The notes under the pieces were generated by a model that made no database searches, was not told the origin of the DNA, and saw only the letters and a program-made list of their open reading frames with translations. Position numbers and translations under genes: made by a program. A DNA stretch of 64,000 nucleotides from Carya illinoinensis (taxonomy: Eukaryota; Streptophyta; Magnoliopsida; Fagales; Juglandaceae), in assembly GCF_018687715.1 (NCBI RefSeq), contig NC_056752.1, positions 16,513,501 through 16,577,500 of the forward strand, given 5' to 3'. Shown piece after piece: positions 47,795 to 58,349 of this stretch (the first letter of the stretch is position 1; the number at the start of each line of letters is the position of its first letter).

Positions 47795-49560
47795 TATACG
47801 TTCCACCATAGTTCAATGGGGAAAACTATGCTTATTGAAAAGTCCGTATGAGGGCTTTTCTCAAGTATCTAGATGAACGGTTATGGCATTCGGTTGTATG
47901 ATGATGGACTAAACCCGAGACATCTATAGATGCTTGGACAAAAGATGAAATCAGCAATTGCAATTTGAATAATAAAGGACTTAATGCTATTTTCATGGCG
48001 ATATCCCCCCGAAAAATTTAAAAGAATCTCCATGTGTAAAATTGCTAATAAGGCTTGGGATATTTTGGAGGTTACACATGAAGGCACAAGAATAATAAAA
48101 ATTTCAAAATTACAAATGCTAACCTCAAAATTTGAAGAGATTAAAATGTTGGAAAACAAAAATTTTAATGATTTTTATGCTAAACTAAATGATATTGTGA
48201 ATTCCAGGTTTAATCTCGGCGAGAAGGTTGAGGATTCAAGGATTGTGAGGAAGATTCTAAGGTCTTTACCTGAAAGATTTTGACCCAAAGTTACTGTTAT
48301 CGAAGAAAGTAAAGATCTGGATGTAATAAGGGTAGAAGAATTGATAGGTTCTTTACAAACATGTGAATCTTCTCTCCCTCAAGCAAGAAAAGCTAAGTCC
48401 ATTTCCTTAAAAACTATAGAAGAAAATCATGAGGATTTTTCTGATGAAGAAATACTAAATGATGAGGAGATTGCTCTACTTGCGAGAAAATTCAGAAAAT
48501 TTATGTTTAATAAAAAGGCGAGTGGTAAACAAAAACAGGGAAAAAATATTTTGTTAAGAAAAACGAATCTAAAAATTGGAAGAAAAAAAAACTGAGAAAA
48601 AGGATAAGGTACAGTATCATGAATATTCTGGGTATGGTCATATAAGAATTGAGTGTCCAAATTTCAAGAAAAAGAAAAGAAAAGTGTTGAATGTCACACT
48701 TAGCGATAGTTCAGATTCTGAAAGTTCAAACTCATCTTCTGATGGTGAAAAATCTTTTATGGTTTTCTCTACTATTGTGAATGATTTTTCTGAAATTACA
48801 CTAACAAAATCTGAAAGTGGTTGTGATTCCAGTGATTCGGATGTATCACTTGTTGATGCTGATCAAGAACTGAGTTTACAGGAAGCTTACAATGATGTGT
48901 GTGAAGAAGTGATCAAATTAAAGAAACTCAACAAGAAGCTGTACAAGAAATTCACTGATATGGAGAGTGAGAAAAATAACCTGTCTGAGGCAATAAAAAT
49001 TTCTGATATTGAAATAGTAAGATTAAGGGATCAAAAGGCTGCACTAGAAAAAGAATTGAAAAAGTTTCAGGAGAGCAAACAAAAAATAGCAACACAGAAA
49101 TTAGAAGAGATGTTGAGTTTTCAAAAATCTAATTGTGATTGCATGGGTTTTGAGTATATGGCTTCCCAAGGTATGGAACTTAAATGCTCATCATCCGCTG
49201 CCACTTCATCAAAAGATATTATTTTTTTAAAGGAAGTCAAGATGAGGAAGTTCCAAAGAAAGCCTTATCTAAAACTTATGTTCCAAGAGCCTCACATGAT
49301 AGATCAATGACAAAGAAGCTCAACTAAGGTAAGTTTATTCCTACTTGTCATTATTGTGGTGTTGTTGGTCATATAAGATCAAATTGCTTTAACTTGAATA
49401 AGGTAAATAAAAATGGAGGTGAAAGAAATCTAAAAAGGAAAAGAAAGAGTATAGAGAATCAAGTTTGTGATATGAGTCAACAAATCAACTTTTTAAGTCT
49501 CAAACTTGGTGAACTAGCAGATTTTTGCTTTCAAAATAATAAAAAAAAAGATTATATACA
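47795..49560 (+). pseudogene. SIRE-like copia gag, frameshifted
   Basis: Pieces of a UBN2-type gag are visible. They are FNGENYAYWKVRMRAFLKYL-like codons near 47815-47875, KFKRISMCKIANKAWDILEV (frame 47984-48283), and an acidic linker. A first zinc knuckle has YHEYSGYGHIRIEC, with its first Cys lost. A Ser/Asp/Glu-rich stretch and a coiled coil follow (KLKKLNKKLYKKFTDMESEK, about residues 110-190 of the frame at 48576-49310). A second knuckle, CHYCGVVGHIRSNC, lies near 49345-49390. Stops at 48283, 48595 and 49310 separate the parts. The region from 49561 to 51033 is AT-rich, with no pol motif. Confidence 0.82.
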
Positions 49561-51033
49561 GTGGTGTTGATGAAAAGAATAGATCAAAATTTAAAGCAAA
49601 GTGGATGGTCCAAAGAAGATGCTATGTCACATTAATTAATAGGACTACTTGCATGTTCTTACATTCTTTATATTATTGCATTAGTTTAGGACATGCATTT
49701 TATTTTTCTGTTTTTCTTTTTATGTTTCTGTTTTTCAGTTTTAAATAAGAAGAATATAATATAAAAAAATTTCTGGTTTTCTTTAAGGAAGGTACATGTT
49801 TGATAAATCAAGGTTTGAGCATGTGTGGGATTACTTTAAAAAATTTTCTGATCTTATGCACTACCTTCTTTGTGCAGTACACTTTAAGCACACTAACCCC
49901 ATAGATCAACTTGGCAAAGTTTATTTACAATGCACTGTGAGGAACTTATATGTAAGCATCTTTTAATTAAAATTCACATTCTTTTAAAGATGCTCATAAA
50001 AGAGAGAGTTCATGCTTTGAATTAACTAATACTAGTTGAACCTAGTACATCAATAAAGAGCTCTTCTCTTGACAAACACAAAAAGTTGATCCATATAAAA
50101 AAAGTCGGTGTTAATTTATTGTGGAAAAAAATAAACACCCTACACGGATTTACCACTTTAAAGTTCTTACAGAAAAAATCGATGCTCTAATCATTACGGA
50201 AAAAGATTAGCAACAAACATGAATACAAAAAGGAGGTATACAAACTAGTGTTTGGAGGAAATGCTCATATATCTAGGCCCTAACATAAAGTTTGACTTTT
50301 AAAGTAAAGCAATAAAATCTTGTGAGCATCTATAAGAAGTAATCTTTTATGAATAAAGGTCTCAAAAATATATTGAAGAAAGGAGTTCATAAAATGTTAT
50401 GATATAAGTATACTCACTCACACACTCACATTGATGATTCTATGAGGAGTAAACATCCAAAGTGACTGTTGCAACATATGTGTGCTAAGGATTAGTTGTT
50501 TTTTTTTTTTTTTTTTTTTTGTAATTTCTGCCATGATTGAACTGAGGTGATTATAGGCATGTTACTTTGTTTTTTTTTCTTTCACATTCATATTTATAAC
50601 AATAAAAAAATAATAAATCATTTTTTTTCTTCCTGGATCTATGCATAATTTTTTATTAAATAAATTAAAAAAATAATAAAAATAAAATTACAATTTTTTT
50701 TGGTCAAGATGGTGTACTGGATGTTTTTTTTCCTAAGTGTATAAGTCCCAGTGGGACTTTTTGGTCCAGCACGTGCACGGGAGGGTCAAGCTTTAAAGCC
50801 TTAAAACCCACCTCCTGCCTCTTTCATTTGCTCCCAACCCCGATTTTGAGCCTTCTCTATACCCATTTTTACGGCCTCTTAGCTCCTTCACACAAGCCTA
50901 ATTTCCTGGTGCATCTTTCATTTCCTCTCATCATTTTCCATCATCAAGGTAAGTATACTCGAATCCATTGATTTTTTTTTTCTTTTTTTCAGTTTTTTTC
51001 AGTTTTATGTTCGGCATGTGGATAGATGAAGTA

Positions 51034-53435
51034 TGTAACAGCCTGTTAGAAATTCAATTGTGAAATTTCTATTAACTTTAGGAACCTCGTGAAAACCCCA
51101 TAAGTTTTCACGAATCCATTAATCGTATAAGTTTTTGTCTAACTACATAGTTAGTGTTATTATTTACTATGGTATCAGAAGTGTGTTTTTGATTATTGGA
51201 GATAGTTAGAAGTGTCAAAATGTATTATGGTTTGTGCCATTAGACTCGGATGGTTATTTAAAGTCTTATGGCGCAAAAATATTTTTTCATATTTTCGGAC
51301 AAAACGTCTGTTCAAAACTGTAGATATTATTAGATAAAAAGAAATATCTTGATGTAATTTTCATGAATATTATTGGGTAAAAATATTTTGAGTTGATTTT
51401 TATAGATATTATTAGATAAAAATATCTTAAGTTGATTTTTGTTAGATACTATTGAATAGAATATTATGAGATAATCTTTTATAGATATTTTGGGTAGGAG
51501 AAAACTACACTCAACTCTCAACTCCAGCCTCATCTCTTCCATATCTCATCCATAAGTATCTCCAGCCACCTCTCCCCACGAAATTATCTTCATTTACACT
51601 TTCCATTGAAAGAATATCAAACACTCTCTCTCGGACAGCTTTTAGGAGGTCTTTTGCACACCCAAAAAAGTTTTACAAAAAAGTTTGGTGTTAATTATTA
51701 GCTTTTTCTAAATGGATATTTTAAGTATGGTTTTGAACTTAGGATTGGAAGATGTTTGTTGCAAAATTTTGGTTTAAGCATGAGTTTTGAAGTTGGAAGG
51801 AATTGCAACAAAAATCAAGGGAAATGGCCTATGGATGTTTCGGCCATAGTGTGTTCTTCATAGTTGTGTTTTGTTTTAAATTTTTCTGAGTTGATATTTA
51901 AGTTTAGGACAAAATTTATATGAGGAATGTAAATTTTGGAAACTTTTGGAGTTAGTATGCAAAATTCTTAAGTTATGGGTAAAACGGTCATTTTCCCACA
52001 TGTAGAGAGTAAAATGAAAATTTTACTCTTTAAGTTAGTATTTTCCATATTTCAAATTATTAGTGATTTAGTTCTAACTTTTAGAATCACTAATTACAGT
52101 TCCTCGTGTTCGCACTTGAAGTTTTATAAGAAATGCGGAGATTGAGGTAAGTTAGCTTTTAACTTACTAGCAGTCTACTGTGTATGTGTGCTAAGTAAAG
52201 GAACTATAGTGTATGTATGTATGTTATCATATATGTCATGCCATGTCAAGTTATCACGTAATTGTCTATTATATAGAATTTATTCTGTCATCAATTTTTA
52301 TCTGTTGCATAATATATTCTGTCATGTATTACTGTACATTACAAGTATGTCATGTTAAATATGTTGTCTATTATATGTTATGCCATGTTACGAAATGTTT
52401 CTATCTCAAGTTGATCATGTATTTCAAGTTATGTTCAAGTCACGTTATGTTACATCAGGGTTTCAGTCATTTTGTATTCCAGTCACGTTTCATCTTGATT
52501 ACTTATGTATGGGGTCACAGCAATTGTGGCGCATACACTACGTGAGACACAGCAATTGTGACACGTAGAATACATGGGGCCACAATAATTGTGGTGTATG
52601 TATTTAAGCAGTTAAAGAATAAGTTTCCATAGAATACATGGGGCCACAACAACTGTGGAGTATGTATTTACACGTAAAATACATGGGGCCACAACAACTG
52701 TGGAGTATGTATTTTTCATGTTAAGTCAAGTTTGTGTAGAATACATGGGGCCACAACAACTGTGGAGTATGTATTTTTCATGTTAAGTCAAGTTTCAGAT
52801 CAAGTTCATGTCAAGTCAAGTTCAGTTCATGTTTCAATTTAAATTATGTCAATTATGCTATGTTGTACGCCAAGTTATGTTTTAATTACTTATGAATTTG
52901 ATTATGCATTTATGCTTTTACTGTCATGCATGCATCATTAGCTTGTGTGGAAGTTTTTTGTTAACTTACTGAGATTTGTAATCAAATCTCATTTTGGTAG
53001 TCCTAACTACCATTCCCCCCGAATGGTAGATCTTGTTACAGGACCTGAAGGAGAATCAGGAGCTGATCAACTAGACACAGTTGACTAAGCGACGGTGCGA
53101 CGTTAATGTTAATATAGTAGTTAACATAAATTACTACTTGTACAATGGAGTTGCATCTTTAGTACTTTTTGGATCATAACCATTTTGGACTAGCGTTGTG
53201 ATCTATTCAATAGGCCTTTATGTATGAAGTATGTTTTAAGCATTTGAGATATTTTCAATTTGGTGCATAGTATTGCTAAAGAAAAAAATTATCCGCTGCG
53301 AATATTGCATAATGTTAGATGCATGTTAGGAACATTGCATCTTATATGTCATGAACGGGGGCAGGTAACCTTGTGTTGCATGTCTCGACGCTTCAAATGT
53401 CAGTCCGATCCCAAACGGAATTTGGGGGCGTCACA
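51034..53435 (+). repeat. Second solo LTR of the same family, TSD AAGTA
   Basis: It starts TGTAACAGCCTG and ends GGGGGCGTCACA. The duplication AAGTA flanks it at 51029-51033 and 53436-53440, so it is an independent insertion. It lacks about 0.9 kb relative to 44186-47502: its sequence jumps near 51663 from the equivalent of ~44815 to ~45710. Confidence 0.9.
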
Positions 53436-53440
53436 AAGTA

Positions 53441-54290
53441 TGTGTGGAGGGTTTCGATTTTAAGAAGCATTGGGTTGTTTTGTTGAGCTGATTTACCTAT
53501 AAATGAGTTTTTTTTTTTTTTTGTTATCTACTCTATACATGTATTGAGGACAAGTTTGTGTTACTCATGAGATTATGGCCTTTGTTTTTTCACAAGTGCA
53601 CACCAAGTGTTTGTGATAATTTCTAACTCATCTTAGATCTTTTATTTTTGGCTATTTATAGTGGTTCTCTTATATATATGGCGAGCCCATAAGCATGAGT
53701 AGAACATATATGTGTTTTGAAAAAATCAAGGGATTCTAATATCAACCGATTCTCACACCTTGAATTTGGCTATTTTTTTTTCTGACTTGGTTGAAGTGTT
53801 GATCCGGTTGAGGTTCAAAGAAAGGAAAAAGCGAAAGAATTTTACTCCTCCTGTGCCGTTTGAGACCTCTTCAAGTAAGGATGAACCGATACTAGAACCT
53901 GTGCAGTTAGAAGATACTTCAAGTGTATTGAATTCATGAAAGTTTGAGACACATGGAAATTTTTTCTTTTTTTTTTCATGGCACACATAAGTGGTATTTA
54001 TTCTCTTATGGTTATTGTCAGATTAGTGACAAAAAGGGGGAGTGTTGAAAGTGCAAATTAAAATATGTTGAAATATTTAGGTGTTGTGAAATTGAGGGGG
54101 AGTTTAATGAATTTGCTGAAATAAATTGATTGAGGGAGAGTTGAATGATATTGAGGGGGAGAATGTTTTTATTCTTGATTATTTGCTTGGAATTTCTACT
54201 CGGTTTCTTCATTTGTTGTTTATGCTTTTGACAGGTTTTATATTACATTCATCAAGTTGGTTTTGTCACCAATACGCCAAAGGGGGAGAT
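53441..54290 (+). other. 3' interior of SIRE-like element, no gene
   Basis: This region holds a short frame with VPFETSSSKDEPILEPVQLE (about 53850-53925) before a stop. GGGGGAG purine blocks follow (54035, 54097, 54153 and 54283). No RT, RNase H or envelope-like protein is recognisable. Confidence 0.6.
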
Positions 54291-54703
54291 TGTAGAGGCA
54301 AAAATTGGTTAGGATTAGATGACTAAATGATAAGGTTTATCTTATCATTATTTGATTAAATTTAGATGAATGTAAAATACGAGATGATTTTATCTTTAAC
54401 AACATTGAGTCTATCTAGAAGGTTATAAGGTTGTTTAGATAAGTCAGTTACATGATTTTTGAATCCATAAGAGTCTGCAATTATCAAGACCCGAAGCTGA
54501 ACACAGATAAGAAACTACAGTGAAAAGTTATCGCGAAATGTCAGCAACCCGTCAGAAAACGTTCTCTTGACTGTCTCTACCCGTTAGCAAAATCTTATTG
54601 TTACTGGAACTTTTTCCAGACTTTCTATTTAAAGGAATTCAGTTTTGTATCTTTGAAAGGGTTTTAAGCCACGAATTCTAGAGAGGATATTCTGAACATT
54701 TAG
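54291..54703 (+). repeat. 3' LTR of SIRE-like element, truncated
   Basis: It aligns closely with 43536-43947, starting TGTAGAGGCAAAAATTGG and running to GAGGATATTCTGA. It then diverges completely. The remaining ~0.48 kb of the LTR is missing, so no outer target duplication can be read. It ends about 520 bp before the exonuclease start codon. Confidence 0.88.
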
Positions 54704-55134
54704 AAGGTTAAAGAAAATAAAAGATTTACTTGCCGCTTCAACAAATGAGGGAGAGAGTGATCTGAACTAGGAAGAAAAGAAAGTATCGGGCAATTATGAT
54801 TTATATGGAGCACGCTGCTCTTTTCTTTTAAGAAAGTTATGAAATGTTGAGAGGTGTGAGTCTCTAATTGGGTGGTGTAACCATCATCTATCACGGATAG
54901 ACACATAGTGGTTCATGTCTGCCTAATCTGCGATCTGTATTGGGGTCTTCACGAATTCTCTGAACAACTTTAAGTACAATGAATAAAAGCCACACCTTTG
55001 AAAAAAACAGTGTACAATTGAATTCACAGAAGTTAAAAAGCCTCAAGTAAAACATATTCCAATGAAGAAGCCTCAAGCAATCCATATTCTAGGAAGCTGC
55101 AACGCTTTTTGAGTGAGTGAAGTCGATTTCAACT

Positions 55135-55142
55135 CTATAAAT
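55135..55142 (+). promoter_or_regulatory. TATA box of exonuclease gene
   Basis: TATAAATA lies 82 bp before the ATG at 55224, leaving a plausible 5' leader of about 50-60 bp. The upstream stretch 54704-55134 holds no other recognised feature and would be the promoter between the truncated LTR and the gene. Confidence 0.65.
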
Positions 55143-55223
55143 ATACCCATTTGTTCGGTATATTTTTCAAACCAAACCTTCACGGAAAAATCTCATACAT
55201 ATCTCACCAATTAGCAAATAGCA

Positions 55224-55856
55224 ATGTTTACATCTAATTACAGCAATTCCACCATAACTTTCAATCCCATCACCTCCAAATACTCGATCAACTTTGCCGG
55301 GAAAACCATAGTTACAACCGTCACAGACAAAGCTAGCATTGTAGATGAATGGGTTCAGGAAATGCTTTCAATATGTGGCGGAAAAGCCGTGGTTGTGGGC
55401 TTAGACGTTGAGTGGAGGCCGCATCCGATACGTACGATGAGCAACAAGTCGGCGACGCTTCAACTTTGCATAGACCAAAAGTGCCTAATCATCCAACTAT
55501 TCTACCTGGACTACATCCCACAATCCATAAAGAGCTTTATGATGGACCCGAACTTCACTTTTGTGGGGATTGAGGTAGGGGATGACATTGCGAAGCTCCA
55601 GAACGAATATGGGCTTGGGTGTAGCAAAAGCGCGGATATCAGGGAGCTGGCAAAGAGACAATGGCCAGGACGGTTTAGAAGGCCCGGGCTCAAGGACCTG
55701 GCTTTGGAAGTTGTGGGTCTTCATATGAGGAAGCCCAAGCATGTCTGCATGAGTAACTGGGAGGCAAGGGTGCTCACTGAAGGTCAAGTTGAATACGCAT
55801 GCATCGATGCCTATGCCTCTTATAGGATTGGCCACAAGCTTCTCCATGAGATCTGA
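55224..55856 (+). CDS. Werner-like 3'-5' exonuclease domain protein (WEX family)
   Basis: This is a single-exon gene of 210 residues with a DnaQ/RNase D-like DEDDy fold. Exo I is VVGLDVEWRP (D61, E63). Exo II is the segment FVGIEVGDDIAKL (probably D121). Exo III is VEYACIDAYASYRIG (Y191, D195). All four acidic residues and the tyrosine are present, so catalysis is plausible. Between them lie LQLCIDQKCLIIQL and RRPGLKDLALEVVG, usual for the plant Werner syndrome-like exonuclease group. That group consists of short proteins without the helicase of human WRN. No signal peptide or membrane segment is obvious. The ATG follows a TATA box and an untranslated leader, and the frame is clean to the TGA. 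The natural substrate is not known from sequence. Confidence 0.92.
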   Translation: MFTSNYSNSTITFNPITSKYSINFAGKTIVTTVTDKASIVDEWVQEMLSICGGKAVVVGLDVEWRPHPIRTMSNKSATLQLCIDQKCLIIQLFYLDYIPQSIKSFMMDPNFTFVGIEVGDDIAKLQNEYGLGCSKSADIRELAKRQWPGRFRRPGLKDLALEVVGLHMRKPKHVCMSNWEARVLTEGQVEYACIDAYASYRIGHKLLHEI

Positions 55857-58154
55857 CCTTCCTTCCTTCCGCGCGACCTTGCGTATATCACACATGCTTT
55901 GATTTGTCGTTACACAGTCGGTTTTTATGTCTCTGGTTGTTCACTTGTGCGTTAAAAATTATAATATGTTTTCGTAAACGAGGTCCTGCTATTCCTACTC
56001 ACGGCCTTGTAAGGCTAAAACTCGAGGAAACCTCGATCTGTTTGATTTGTATTTTTATTATATATGTGTGTATGTTAGTTGGCGTGTTTTGTTTTCCTTT
56101 TATTTACCTAATAAGATGTGGTCTTGGTCGTGCTTCCTGTTTTTTCAGAACTAAATAGAAGGCATGATCTGTCAGTTTGTGTGAACTAAGCCCGAGGGCC
56201 AAGGGTATAGACAAATCGAATTCCGACGAGTCTTGCGCATTTGGTCCGTGGGAAATCAATTTTAGTAGTGGTAGAAGAGGTAATAAATAAGCCCACGAAA
56301 AAAAAAACAAAAAAACGTAACAAATAAAACGATTGAATATCACGGCGTCGCTGGTCCGATGAGATGAGAAAGAAAGATGTTATTCACTATCCTACACGAT
56401 ATATTTTGTTTATTTTAAAATTTTTAATTTTATTTTTATATATTTTATTTTTACTAAATTAATCAAATTGCTCTACTCATAATTTATACACTATATATTT
56501 ATTATAGAAAAAAATTAAAAGAAATGTAGAGTGTAGTGTTTGAAAATGCTAAGTAGAATGATTTTTTAAAAAAGAAAAGAGAAAAAGTTGAAAAAAATTA
56601 TAAAATTAAAATATTATTATAATATAAATTTTTACTATTAATTTTATTTTTAAATTTAAAAAAGTTAAATGATATAAATATTTTAAAAAATATTAAAAAT
56701 ATTTATATTTAAATAATATTTAAATATTAAATAAAGTTAATAATATTTATACTTTCGGAAAGTAAGTAAAACATGCTAAGGACAAATAGAAAAAGAAAAG
56801 TTAGGCAATGCTGGGAAGCGTGAGGTGTAAAAATATAAAAGCAACGTGTGAGCTAGATAAGTGGTGGGGCGTGGCCTAGCTGAATATGGAGTGGAGGTAC
56901 ACTGAGCCCAAACAGTTTTGTTTTGTAAAAGAAAAAGCACAGCCACCTTTCTTTCGGCTAATCCGGAAAACACTTGAATTTATGAGTTATCCATATCACA
57001 TGTCGGTGATGGGCACTTCCCCTAATTTCTTTCCTCTTAAGTAGAAACAAAACAAATAAAATTTCAAAGTTTAAAGTATTATATTAAATTATGAATTTTT
57101 TTTTATTTAATTTTAAAGCATATTACATTAATTCATATTAATTTATAAAATTACTTTTTAAGATGTTCTTGAAAATCTAGCACTTCTCTTTATTAAAATC
57201 AACCTTTATCCATTACTTTTTTTACTGAATAAAAAAGATTAGGAGAGAGAAACCAGAGGTGATATCCGGCATGGCCGGATCGTGTAATCTGAGACATTAT
57301 CTTTATTTGGTCTGTTTTGTTTATATTTTTAAATATATATAAATTTTTTAAATTTACAATATCATTAAAGTAAAATGTCTCCGGATCACCGAGGGGTGGA
57401 CCAGTGGTCCAAGCATTTTCGTTGGCCATGATATTATCCTATCCGCTAGGGATCGGAAATGAAGCCTAGACGAAAGAAAGTCGCATAACATCTCGAAATT
57501 GTTTTAACAAACATGTAATGCACCTTAAGCATTTCTCCGATAAGAAAGCCCGTAGGCGAAAGCAGGGGATCCCATTCACTCATACTTCAAAACTAAGTTT
57601 TTATTTAAATTTCAAACCATAATATCTTATATTATCAAAATTGACACTTTAGTCCCTCAAAGTACTACTAATTTTCTTCAAATTTCACCTCAAATTAATT
57701 AGTTCTAAGAGAACCTGAAGTCGCTGAATGAAAGACTTGGCGTTAAATTTTAATGATGCATATGCCATTCATGGGTAGATTTGGGATCTTATAAGTCTAG
57801 ATAAAATAGAGTTGCCTTATTTGAAAAGGTGAATTGTGATTTTTTTTTTTTTGTAATTTTGGATCAAAAGGGTGGGATGTTATTGTGTTTTTTTTAGATT
57901 ATTTCTATGGTATTTTTCCGCCATACGTGAAGATTTTTTAATAAATTCTGAGACGGGGTCTCTCATAGATAAGAGATCTTAGTCTATTTAAAAAAAAAAA
58001 AAAGAATTGTCTTTTGTTTTCTTCTAAAATTAAAATTATATATTTACCCTTAACGTAGAATTAAAACAATAAAAGAACAAGTTAATGAATGAAATTATAA
58101 TATTATTTATAAAAGAAAAGAAACTGGTCGGTGGCAGCCACCACCAAGGTAAAA
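55857..58154. other. Intergenic, AT-rich, possible MITE
   Basis: The exonuclease 3' flank is followed by AT-rich DNA. A MITE-like segment at about 56371-56566 has ends related to TTATTCTACTTAGCAT and to the element near 43033-43138. Short ORFs have no recognisable product. No RNA gene was identified. Confidence 0.5.
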
Positions 58155-58337
58155 TGTCAGGGTAATTATCAGATTTTTGATTATACAAGAAACAGAAGGA
58201 GAAAACTTCATACTTGTATCGTATTTCATTGAATGAATTACATAAGAGTTTCTACTTTCTATTTATACACATTCAGTAATAACTAAATCCTAACTATATT
58301 ACACGTGTATCAGCTTCAGCTTGACTTATAACTTAAT
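58155..58337 (-). repeat. 3' LTR of copia E
   Basis: This is a 183-bp segment after the polypurine tract, ending (minus strand) AATTACCCTGACA. No partner LTR survives, so the ends rest on the terminal bases and the position of the purine tract. Confidence 0.65.
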
Positions 58338-58349
58338 ACTTTCCCTCAA

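Larger units (their letters stand above)
43536..54703 (+). mobile_element. SIRE-like copia element, gag only, twice interrupted
   Basis: The 5' LTR begins TGTAGAGGCAAAAATTGG at 43536 and ends near 47745. It is split by a solo LTR at 44186-47502, so its own length is about 0.89 kb. The primer site TGGCATCAGAGTGTGATC starts at 47748. Gag occupies about 47795-49560. The polypurine tract AAAGGGGGAGAT precedes the 3' LTR (54291), which breaks off near 54703. A second solo LTR lies at 51034-53435. I see no protease, integrase or RT anywhere in the interior. A deletion derivative or a gag-only non-autonomous family would explain this. Confidence 0.85.

Noticed and set aside
44186..53435. The two similar solo LTRs as the LTR pair of one gypsy element
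   Set aside because: Each has its own 5-bp duplication, and the DNA between them belongs to the SIRE-like copia element, so they are separate insertions.
55497..55895. 132-codon minus-strand frame over the exonuclease gene
   Set aside because: It is a shadow of the conserved plus-strand gene and has no recognisable motif.
57199..57429. 76-codon minus-strand frame near 57.3 kb
   Set aside because: It has no family resemblance, sits in AT-rich intergenic DNA and lacks promoter or splice support.
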